Source of the DNA: Larix sibirica | Lineage: Eukaryota > Streptophyta > Pinopsida > Pinales > Pinaceae | Reading direction: 5' to 3' | Assembly: GCA_004151065.3 (NCBI GenBank) | Contig: NWUY0300048927.1 | Coordinates: 8,798-27,302, forward strand | DNA: 18,505 bases | In this document: positions 9,792 to 17,560 of the stretch, piece by piece | Layout of the letters: every line of letters starts with the position of its first letter | Position numbering within the stretch: position 1 is the first letter of the stretch | Notes under the pieces: model-generated | What the model saw: the letters and a program-made list of their open reading frames with translations, nothing else | What the model was told of the DNA's origin: nothing | Database searches by the model: none | Position numbers and translations under genes: made by a program

Positions 9792-9806
9792 AAGTTGTAT
9801 ATACTT
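9792..9806 (+). repeat. 3' target-site duplication of the L1
   Basis: Exact second copy of the 15-mer at 3563-3577. It defines the 3' boundary of the insertion. Confidence 0.92.
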
Positions 9807-10720
9807 AACATTTATGCATCTTGAAATTACTTCTATGACATAAATACCTCTCTTTATCATACATTAATATACCACATTAATAATAATTTGCAATACATTA
9901 TATAAATAACACCAATAAATAATAAAAAATTCACAAAACATGTCTTTGTTATAAATAATGATGTTAGTAGAAGAGTGAAAATGATGTTATCACATTAGTT
10001 ACATCCTAAATTAACTTTCAAATTGATAAAACTTTACTATAAATAATATATTATAAACTAGATATTTTAACCTTTATATAATTCCAAGATTTTGTAAATA
10101 TACAATTTTCTACGAGGCCACCTCTTCACCCAATGTATAATGTTCATGAATTGCCTAATAAAAAATTCTTATAAGATGAAAAATATGTTATCTAATTTAT
10201 CAAATATCAATACCTTAAATACAAAAATTCAAAAACATTATTTATTTACATAATTCCAATCACACATTTAAAAATAATTGTGCATAAAAGTATTAAAAAT
10301 TATGCCATTAAATAGTGTATGAAACTATTACAAATTATAAAGTAATGATTTTGATTCCAACTCTAAAAATAATAAGAAAATTGGTCAAAATATTTTTTTA
10401 TTTAAATTAATTAGAATGCAATTTTTATATATAAATATTTGATATTAATGTTTCTATATGGGATGTGTCACGGCTAACTTATTTTAATATAAATTGACAA
10501 TTAAAAATAATATATTAATATATTATTATTATTATTTACATATAAAATCTAAGCACCTTCAAAATTCACTTTTATAGAGCTAGTTATTAGGGAATATGAA
10601 CGCCATGAATTCCATGGTAAGATCCTTTCAACATCATGATCGTTAATGACTTTCATGTTACATACATTGTTCCCTAGATCATGAAGATTGTTATTGATTT
10701 GCTCATTATGTAATTTTCGC
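9807..10720. other. Very AT-rich spacer
   Basis: The sequence is strongly AT-rich, with a TAT/ATT microsatellite-like stretch at about 10505-10540. No gene or terminal inverted repeats were identified. A 67-codon minus-strand frame (10549-10752) ends in IKVNFEGA, faintly like the start of an L1 RNase H, but this is too weak to call. Confidence 0.5.
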
Positions 10721-10726
10721 CACGTG
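10721..10726. promoter_or_regulatory. G-box (CACGTG)
   Basis: CACGTG sits in the context GCCACGTGGA, a classic plant bZIP/bHLH binding site. It lies about 375 bases upstream of the proposed TATA box of the gene at 11130, so it is a plausible distal promoter element. A single six-base match is weak evidence. Confidence 0.35.
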
Positions 10727-10999
10727 GATACAATAAGTAAACGTTTTGTCATTTAAATTAATTTCCAATTCAAATAAATATGGAAGTAAAAAAATTTAGC
10801 ACGAAAAATCTTGTACAGTCTACTGGTCTCACTAGTCATTTAAATTTTAAATATTTTTAGCAGAGGATAAAAGCTTGCTTTTTTTATGACAGCTTGTAGG
10901 GGCCTGGGGTATTGACTGGCGTGGAAGGCTTCAAATTTGGCATATCAATGCTATTAGAAGGCCACTCATCATTAGTTGTGTGTGTTGATATTGCGGTGC

Positions 11000-11073
11000 A
11001 ACACACGTTTGTAACGAGGAGAACACACACAGATCCTGTAACACACGCCTGTAACGAGGAGAACACACAGATC
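11000..11073 (+). repeat. Promoter-proximal direct repeat (period 40 bp)
   Basis: Two copies (11000-11035 and 11040-11073) share AACACACG, then TGTAACGAGGAGAACACACA and GATC. They differ by TT/CC after ACACACG and by one CA dinucleotide. They end about 25 bases before the proposed TATA box, which makes duplicated transcription-factor sites an attractive but untested reading. Confidence 0.85.
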
Positions 11074-11098
11074 GTCTTCTTTCGGCCATTTGAAGCGA

Positions 11099-11148
11099 TA
11101 TAAACACTCATCAGCCCGCTCTGTCTTCTCCCAGCTCTTCGTTTTGAG
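11099..11148 (+). promoter_or_regulatory. Putative core promoter and short 5' UTR exon 1
   Basis: TATAAAC (11099-11105) is followed after about 25-30 bases by a pyrimidine-rich initiator-like stretch (about 11120-11132). Exon 1 would run to GAG at 11148, where AG|GTGAGC is a good donor. G+C rises here compared with the AT-rich upstream spacer, as expected at a gene 5' end. The start of transcription is inferred. Confidence 0.5.
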
Positions 11149-11579
11149 GTGAGCGATGTCTGATTTGAGGTTTTCACCGATCCTTTTCGTGCATTTTCGC
11201 GGAAAATCGTTCCCCTGCTTGAAGGAATCCAAGATTTGTCTGCAACCTTATCATATGTTCTGGATCTCCGTAGTTTGGCCCCCCTAGAGGTTGTCCGTGA
11301 TGTCTCTGATCGAAAATTGGAAAGAAGAGGAGACGAACGGGGCATTTCAGGGTTTTATGGGGTAGAAAATCCTGAAATTATTGAACCCTATAGTATTTTG
11401 AGGACAAATTATCTGATTCTTTTTTGGCTTTCATGTTTTTGATGATACCCGATTCTGCATTTATTGGAATATATGATATCATAAATGTCTTCTTAAGGCG
11501 GCATGGAAGGGCGGGTTTTTGTTAAGAACTTTTGTTTCAGATATATGTAATTTTGAGAAGTTTTATTTATTTATTTCAG
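11149..11579 (+). other. Putative 5' UTR intron
   Basis: The donor GTGAGC at 11149 and the acceptor TTATTTATTTATTTCAG ending at 11579 bound 431 bases that are T-rich toward the 3' side. Removing it joins the short leader to the exon carrying the start codon and discards several upstream ATGs, including one at 11157. Another acceptor (TTTGTTTCAG ending at 11540) is possible. Confidence 0.5.
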
Positions 11580-11786
11580 TGGCAGGCGTGTTCGAGGACT
11601 TGGGACGTGGGTTCGGTTTTGTAATTTTGGGCAAAGATGGACTTCTTCTTCTCGAGAGGCAGGAATGGTGATGGCGCGCCATTGGAAAGGATAATTGATC
11701 AGGGTGTGCAGATGTGTCCTTTCTTGAGGAACATCAACGAGGCGACTAATTTTTGCTTCGCTGCTCCGACAAGGTTCCCGACACCG
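11580..11786 (+). CDS. First coding exon of an unnamed conserved-looking plant gene (partial)
   Basis: The coding part is 11637-11786: 50 codons starting at ATG after GGGCAAAG and ending in phase 0 at CCG|GTAAAG, a good 5' splice site. The peptide begins MDFFFSRGRNGDG and contains QMCPFLRNINEATNFCF. It has mixed composition, unlike the low-complexity frames elsewhere in the window. From memory, PFLRNINE-type N-termini occur in a small plant family without a known role, but I cannot verify this and give no function. A promoter, leader intron and exon lie in a consistent order upstream. No second exon was recognised before 18505, so the gene either has a very long first intron or is a truncated remnant. 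Confidence 0.55.
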
Positions 11787-12244
11787 GTAAAGATTACTCT
11801 CCTTGTCGCACAATTGAGTTGGATTTGTCACAGTTTTAATCCTTATGCTTTTGATTCCTTTAGATTCATGCCACTGTCTCATATCAGAGATGCTTAAATG
11901 CATGGGGTATTGCAACCATCCATGGGGAACTTGGGCTTCAATCACATTTATCAGTCCAAGCTGGAATTGACACACCGTTTTCAATCCATTTTTTTTGATA
12001 ATCAAAACCTTTGGGCATATTCTATTGCGAGCTTGGTAATGTTCATCAAAATTAGAAATAGAATAGATACTGTCATTCTCATTTCGCTAATTTGGCTTGT
12101 AAAGGTGTAAGGCAAACTTACAATGGACACCTGAAAAGGTCTATAAATCTACAATCAAACTTGTTCAGGGGATCTACCCTGTTCCCCTGAGCAGAATTTG
12201 GGTGTGTCCCCAATGACAGGGATGTCCTCACTTTGGTATAGGGG
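11787..12244 (+). other. Start of the presumed first intron
   Basis: This is noncoding sequence after the exon donor. It has a small perfect hairpin, TCAGGGG (12165-12171) with CCCCTGA (12184-12190). Open frames of 70-86 codons here run through the donor or lack any domain. Confidence 0.4.
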
Positions 12245-12663
12245 TGTTGACCCCTTCATAGAAGGTATTAAGTTTATAGTCGATTACATTGAACCAAGAT
12301 GTGATATGATCGGCTAACCATTACCATTGCAGATAGCCCATGTTTAAGGGAAATATTTGAAACATTGAATCTGTGTGAGGAAATTAAAACCACCACAGGT
12401 AAAAGGGGTTGCAACTTATATCCACAATTACAACAATTTATACATGGGCAATGGATCAAACTAAAAACACCTCTTCATATTGCATTAGGTGCCTTGATTC
12501 CAAAGGGGTATGATATTGAACAAAGAAAGAAGATGCCTCCTATTCATGGGGAGGTTATGAAGGGTTTTATAACAGCAATAGAGAAGGTCTATGGTCCAGA
12601 ATCAAAGGAAGCATCCTGCACTGAACTCCATTTGCCTAATTTTCACATGGGTGAGGTGTTTTG
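12245..12663 (+). pseudogene. hAT-like transposase relic
   Basis: Read with one frameshift near 12320, the plus strand gives GVDPFIEGIKFIVDYIEPRCDMI, then DSPCLREIFETLNLCEEIK, FIHGQWIKLKTPLHIALGAL, PPIHGEVMKGFITAIEKVYG and a stop at 12661-12663. The order and wording match the middle of plant hAT-type (DUF659-containing) transposases: a hydrophobic segment, then a W...TPLH..A.AL.P..Y block and an E..GF..A..K block. hAT transposases cut and paste DNA using a DDE active site. Neither the N-terminal BED finger nor the C-terminal dimerisation block was found, so this is a fragment. The family assignment is from memory. Confidence 0.5.
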
Positions 12664-13040
12664 ACACAATTGAGGCTTGTATGATAGGTGTTGTGGCTAA
12701 TATCCAATAGACTGATGGTACAGTACCTCAACATGTTATAGGAATTGGATTACCTACAGTTTTGTTCATGCAATGAAGAGATACCAGTTGGTTTGTAAGA
12801 AGGCAGCAACATTCATAGTACACTCATGTCTTCTTGCTTGGAAAGACCAAGGGTACAAGGAAGTTCCTTCTAAAAATGGGATCAATTCATGGATGATATC
12901 ATATGCGTGAATCATGAGATCCAACCAGATGGTTTTAAAGTTTATAGACCTTCCTACGGTCACAAACCAACCGATGAGCCATAGGCCCATAGATTAAGAG
13001 GGTCTCCAATAAATTTTAAATATCATTGGTATTTCTTTTC
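12664..13040. other. Intronic sequence, unidentified
   Basis: Between 12766 and 12990 both strands read openly for about 70 codons: plus has KAATFIVHSCLLAWKDQGYK, minus has GWFVTVGRSINFKTIWLD. Neither matches a family I know. It may continue the upstream transposon relic or belong to a separate one. Confidence 0.3.
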
Positions 13041-13050
13041 ATTAATCATT
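13041..13050 (-). repeat. Candidate target-site duplication (3' side of minus-strand retrocopy)
   Basis: ATTAATCATT here recurs at 14341-14350. It touches the poly-T run (poly-A on the minus strand) that ends the element at 13051. It is short and AT-rich, so chance is not excluded, but both copies sit exactly at the compositional edges. Confidence 0.55.
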
Positions 13051-14340
13051 TTTTTTGGTGAGTAAGATGCTCAAACCTTCAATTACTAATAAAAAATAAA
13101 CTGTACATAGTTATACAAAATTTGGCCTTTTTGAGGCCTAAAGCGAACCAGAGCCCCCTGCATCAGCTAAACTGTCCTTCCCATTACATAACATGCCCGT
13201 TTCTATGAACAAAAAAACCAAAAATTTTCTTTCCCCCTACAAACATGGCCAAGGCCGTGATAGAACTTTCCCATACCCCGGGCACTAGGCCCTTACAACA
13301 ACAACCTGACTCAAAATGCATCCCCTAGACCAACAAAAGACAAAACAAGCTAGAAAAGATCACCAACATTACCCCTCGCCTGCCGCTGGAGGTGTTCCTT
13401 CATCCGGCGAATTCTCCATGCGAACCAGCGTTGGCTGCATAGGTACTGTCAGAGGAGAATCTGCATGCACCGATCGTCGGCATAAAGGCACCTTCGCGAG
13501 GTCTAGCATCCCATCCATGTCCACTAGGTTCCTTAACAACTCCTCCTTCAGATTACTTATGACCTGAGTGACCAGGTCACCAAAACTCTCCCTTGCCATC
13601 ATTGTTTTAGCCAACAATTTCCTCATCACCCAGTAAGGACACCATCGCAGACGAGCCTTGTTCCTCCATCCTCGACTGCATCTCCTCGTCCTCCATAACC
13701 GAGATAATCTCATTGACATGAGGGGGGATCCCCTCCATGAACTCTTGCCCCTGGTCGCCTTCCTCCACCCTCCACTCACTCCGAATTCTCCCCCCACGAC
13801 GGCTTCTCATCCACTAATGAGGAGCCATGGCTAACTCCCAGACTACCAATGCGTCAAGCCTCTTCCTCAGTAACAGAGCTTCTATGCATCTCCTCACCTC
13901 ATTCTTCACATCCTTAGCCATTGCAGTCCTTCTTATAACCCCTCCACCAATGCCTTCATTCAATTCTTGCATCATGGCACTTGCGCATACATTAAATCTA
14001 GGCTTAATGGCCTCCCTAACACTTCATCTCCCATCTACCTCGCCGCCACTGGCTCGCATGCTTCCATGGTACCTTTCGTTCGAAATCCAAACATACCACC
14101 ATAACCTCTACAGTATTCCACTACTGTCTTCCCCCTGGCTGTCCTGTCCATCTAAATGGTCCAGTCCTCGTTCTTCCTTCCCCTCATTACTCCACCCCCT
14201 TCGCACGTCTGTCATTTAATCCTTCCTCCTGCTGCCAGCTGTGGCTTCAACCTCCGACACCTCCTCGCTTCCTCTGCTCGCCATGTTGCCTGCTGCTCGT
14301 GGCACGTGTTCCTGTTTGCCACCCGCATCCGGGATTTCAT
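13051..14340 (-). mobile_element. Poly-A retrocopy or non-autonomous retroelement carrying an unknown ORF
   Basis: On the minus strand this 1290-bp block begins ATGAAATCCCGG and is far more GC-rich than its flanks. It carries a long decayed ORF, then a 3' UTR with a GGCC...GGCC stem, and ends CTTACTCACC plus A8. A 10-bp repeat brackets it (13041-13050, 14341-14350). Poly-A, antisense placement and a duplication together indicate L1-type reverse transcription. It could be a processed pseudogene of a cellular mRNA or a non-autonomous element. No reverse-transcriptase motif was seen in it. Confidence 0.6.
13369..14285 (-). pseudogene. Decayed ORF of unknown function inside the retrocopy
   Basis: From ATG near 14285 one frame runs to 13607 with stops after MASRGSEEVSEVEATAGSRR..., then at three further places, the last in AMAPH*WMRSRR. 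It then reaches LLGDEEIVG and a stop. Shifting frame near 13615 continues as MMARESFGDLVTQVISNLKEELL and ends in GTPPAAGEG at about 13369, giving roughly 305 codons in all. Notable parts are AMMQELNEGIGGGVIRRTAM, EVRRCIEALLLRKRLDALVVW, and an acidic, Met-rich helix-like region (ISVMEDEEMQSRMEE). I do not recognise the family. Codon-level continuity over several hundred bases shows it once coded. Confidence 0.55.
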
Positions 14341-14350
14341 ATTAATCATT
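14341..14350 (-). repeat. Candidate target-site duplication (5' side of minus-strand retrocopy)
   Basis: Second copy of ATTAATCATT, next to the first base of the GC-rich element. The bases beyond it (TTTC with or without AT) also resemble those at 13037-13040. Confidence 0.5.
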
Positions 14351-14559
14351 AATGATATGCATACTTTTGAATATTTTCCAAAAACTATTTTTCCAATACT
14401 TTTTTTTCTGAATCATATCGAACCCAAATCCAAATCTAAATCCGAATTCATATGTGGTAGCTGTGGTTTCAAGTTATTCCTATTGGTCAAAGCTTTCCCA
14501 TCAAGGCTTTCTAATTTCCTAGAACTGGCTGTCCATTTGAGTTATGCTCCACTAGTTGC

Positions 14560-16190
14560 TTACTTTTATCATCATTTTTCTGAGTTGACCATGGATCCCA
14601 ACTCCCCTGGCCCATTTGGCTATCCATCATTTTTTTGCCCAGGTTATTAAATGTAATTTCCGAGGTTCTTTTGCCCTCTATGCCAAAGAAAATTCTTTAT
14701 AAGTCTCTATCCTAGGTAAGAAGCCTTTTGGAATATAGAGCATTGGAAAATTGGGATGGCAGTTAGAATTGGTTGAATGAGTAAAATCCTTCTGTCCAAC
14801 TTCTGAAGCCTATTTTATCGAGCAGAAATTCTTGCCTTGAACTTGTTTGTGTGATTAGTCCAGTCCCTTGATCTGGCCTACTTATCAAGGATGGGCATTT
14901 GAAATTTCAAGACTTTGAGGATCGTAGGCTGCAACTTTAGAGGAACATTTAGGAAGAAGAGTTGAGATTTTTCTTTAATTATTTCTTGCCCCAAAGCTAA
15001 TTTGAACAGATTGAGAATTCTATTAAAAGCTTTTTCTTTTTTGACAGTTGCCTCTCCCAACATCGTATCACCTTCCAACTGCAAATGAGAGACAGGTGGG
15101 AGGGCTGAAGTGACCTTCAACCTTCCAACCCTTCCTTTACCTTTGCTGCAGATATTACTATGCTTAAAGCTTTAAATATAATAATGAAAAAGGAAGGGGG
15201 AATTGGGCATCCTTGACTCAAACCTTTAGAGGATCCAAAGAAGTTTTCAGAAGATGCATAGAGTAAAACTGAGAAGGATGCAGTGGAGAAGCATTGATTG
15301 ATTCAACCTCCCATTTATCCCAATCCTCTATGAATGTGAATCCTTCCAAAACCATTTTCGGAAACTGCCAATTTATATTGTTGTATGCCATTGCGAGATC
15401 TAATTTCATGGGTATTCCTTTCCCTTTTCTGATCTCAATTAATGGATCAACTCTTGAACTTTTATTACCTAGTTCTCCAGACTTGCATCCCTCAACAGAA
15501 CCATCTTGTTCTCGTGATATTAGGGAGGGAAGGACTTCAACCTATTAGCCATCACATTTTTATGATTTTATATGAAGTGTTCTAGCTTAAAGTGGGCAAA
15601 GTGGGAGACATTTTCCATTTTAGGAATTAAAGCCAAGAACATAGAGTTCAGATCATTTAACATTCTCCTAGAGAATGTTGATTCCCCACTCTGCACTAAC
15701 AAATCATCCATAACTACAGGCCACTAAAAAATGTCTGCAGTGGAACCTTCGGGACCTGGGGTTTTATTCTTTTTCAAACTGCAAACTGTTCCTTCTAACT
15801 TGATTGAGATTGGTCGCCTTGGATCTTCATTTTAATGCTATGAAATCAAATGCATGAATGTTACTTAGAGTTAGGTCCTGGCTGGCAGATCTATCTATTG
15901 CCAGATGTGTATGCAGTGATTTAAAGAAGGCAACGGCCTCTTAATTGGATCTTTTTCTTTCAACTAATTTCCATTTGTATTCTTTATCCCTGAGATTTTA
16001 TTTTAGTTTCTTTGAGCTAGAGTTGCCTTGTGGAAGAAGGCTTATTTCTGTCCCCATCTTTAAGTCACTGGATTCTCAACTTCAGTCTCCAAAAGAATTC
16101 TTTCTTCAAGCAGGAAGTTTCTGTGTAAGCTTTTCCTTGTGTTATAGCAATTCCTTTGTGATTTATTCTTGCTGATTTATTTTTTCAACA
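14560..16190 (-). mobile_element. Decayed L1 reverse-transcriptase fragment
   Basis: Read on the minus strand with frameshifts, motifs of an L1 ORF2 appear in order: LKDGDRN (about 16040-16060), KKNKTPGPEG (about 15750-15780), FLALIPK (about 15620), NRLKSFLPSLIS, MKLDLAMAYNNINWQF (about 15360-15410), GLSQGCPIPP (about 15200-15220), LEGDTML (about 15065-15085) and, downstream, RKLHLITWAKK. The YADD/FADD catalytic box has become LEGD, so one catalytic Asp is lost. No endonuclease, RNase H, clean end or target-site duplication was found. It is an old 5'-truncated copy, probably also trimmed at the 3' side near 14350. It is a different and more diverged lineage than the plus-strand L1. Confidence 0.85.
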
Positions 16191-16626
16191 TTGTACGGGG
16201 GGGTTTCCAAGGTGAGATTCAGATTTTGTTCAAAATGTTGCAGAAGGATTCACTATACCGGGATTTAGGGTTATTTCAGAGAACTATAATTTGATATGAA
16301 AATAACACTGTTGATTGATATAACTATCCCGACCAGTGGTTTGACAGTAATATTTAGTTATTTAGGTGTGTGACTAGCTGGATGTCACACACTGATTCGT
16401 ACAACATAGCCTAGAGTAACAAGGGATGAAAGATGAAAAAAGAACAATAGAGACGGCAATGGCATATGCTTTTCATCAATGGATGAGATAGCTTAAATAA
16501 GGCATGTTAGCAATGTGTTAAAGCTGAGCTCTAGGATGTATTTTTCTCAAGGTAGTCAATATTGGCTTGACGAATGACTTGGTGAGGCCAAAAGGTAAAG
16601 GTACAACTCAGACCTTATAACTTGGC
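16191..16626. other. Intronic spacer with a 9-bp hairpin
   Basis: No gene. GTGTGTGAC (16366-16374) and GTCACACAC (16384-16392) form a perfect 9-bp stem with a 9-nt loop. A run of seven G lies near 16196-16202. Confidence 0.5.
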
Positions 16627-16643
16627 AAAAACCTAGTGGACTT
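16627..16643 (-). repeat. Target-site duplication, left copy (truncated LINE)
   Basis: AAAAACCTAGTGGACTT is repeated exactly at 17113-17129. The next bases are T4, the poly-A of a minus-strand element. Confidence 0.9.
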
Positions 16644-17112
16644 TTTTCCACAGAAAAAAAAATCTACAATTTCATTTCATATAAAATAAAATTACATGGG
16701 GCAGATGCTTTGAGCATTCAAAAAAATAGCCTCCTCTCAGGTCTAACAGTGTGACATAGTATATGTCTGTACAAACTACAAATTAGTCCTCAGACTATCA
16801 AAAATAGTTCCATCAATCTTATAATATAAAGATCAACAACAGACATCATAAAGTGTAGTCTATTGGTCACCTGGACCCCTGAAAATAGAGCTCTGTAGAG
16901 TCCACCTTATATAACCAGAAAAAAAGCCGAGATATCCAAAAAGATAAGCAACAGAAGATCCTTATAGAAAAGAAACATGAGAATATTCTGTGTGAAGTCC
17001 ATCCTGATCGTCCACAATCAACTAAACACCTCTGTCAAGACCATTTCGTTTTGATAATCCATCAACCAACATATTCCTCTCCCTAAAGATATGCTCATAA
17101 GAAATGTAGGAA
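16644..17112 (-). mobile_element. 5'-truncated LINE: end of RNase H plus 3' UTR
   Basis: On the minus strand the 469-bp insert opens with the last part of an L1 RNase H, HIFRERNMLVDGLSKRNG (about 17040-17095). This includes the Asp of the ADGLSK-type block, and TAG follows soon after. A long 3' UTR then ends in TTTTATATGAAATGAAATTGTAGAT, T9, CTGTGG and a short A run. Perfect 17-bp target-site duplications flank it. Premature end of reverse transcription would explain the missing 5' part. The tail differs from that of the plus-strand L1, so it is a third L1 lineage. Confidence 0.85.
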
Positions 17113-17129
17113 AAAAACCTAGTGGACTT
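17113..17129 (-). repeat. Target-site duplication, right copy (truncated LINE)
   Basis: Exact copy of the 17-mer at 16627-16643. Removing the insert and one copy restores a continuous ancestral sequence. Confidence 0.9.
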
Positions 17130-17339
17130 GAAGTACCCTTTTTCTCCTTTTCTTTTATACATAGTGATTTTTAAGTTTTAGGTGAGAAGTTTTTGCTGGG
17201 TTGTGTCGACGCAGCTCAGTTTAGTCATTGAGCTCTGTAAGAATTGCGAGTTTGAGTTGTTTATCTTAAATGGATTATTATTTTGTCAGCCTTTTTGTTA
17301 CTGTCTAGACTCTGGGTGAAGAATCGGACTAATCTTGAA

Positions 17340-17560
17340 ATCCATTAATCAGGGCCAAAATTGAAAACTATCCATTTGGAACCCAAAATGCACTTTTTGG
17401 GGTCAGAAGGAATCATTGACCTAGCCAATGACTTCAAGGGGAAGCACATGTTTATAGCTTCAAATCCAGCTATCATTGACCAAAAACAGAGTCTGTATGA
17501 AAAAGTTATGCCCTTTGGAAGTTGGCCTACAATGAGAATGTGCATTACGACGTAATAACA
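17340..17560 (+). repeat. Possible LTR-like repeat fragment
   Basis: Both strands are open for about 65 codons, but no domain is visible. The segment 17489-17512 matches the minus strand of 2988-3011 at 20 of 24 positions. Its wording (a GAGTCTGTATG phrase followed by AAGTTATGCC) is reminiscent of plant LTR sequences, which is inference. Boundaries are unknown. Confidence 0.3.

Noticed and set aside
10549-10752. Minus-strand frame ending in IKVNFEGA, similar to the start of an L1 RNase H
   Set aside because: The match is a few residues, and the sequence that should follow (RGNPG and the acidic residues) is absent; it runs into AT microsatellite.
10884-11345. 153-codon minus-strand frame over the putative promoter
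   Set aside because: It is antisense to a better-supported promoter and leader arrangement, reads through the direct repeat, and has no known domain.
13827-14219. 130-codon plus-strand frame
   Set aside because: It is the antisense shadow of the decayed minus-strand ORF, with Ser/Pro/Leu-rich low-complexity composition.
14156-14650. 164-codon plus-strand frame with hydrophobic stretches
   Set aside because: It crosses the boundary between the retrocopy and the L1 relic, so it cannot be one ancestral gene.
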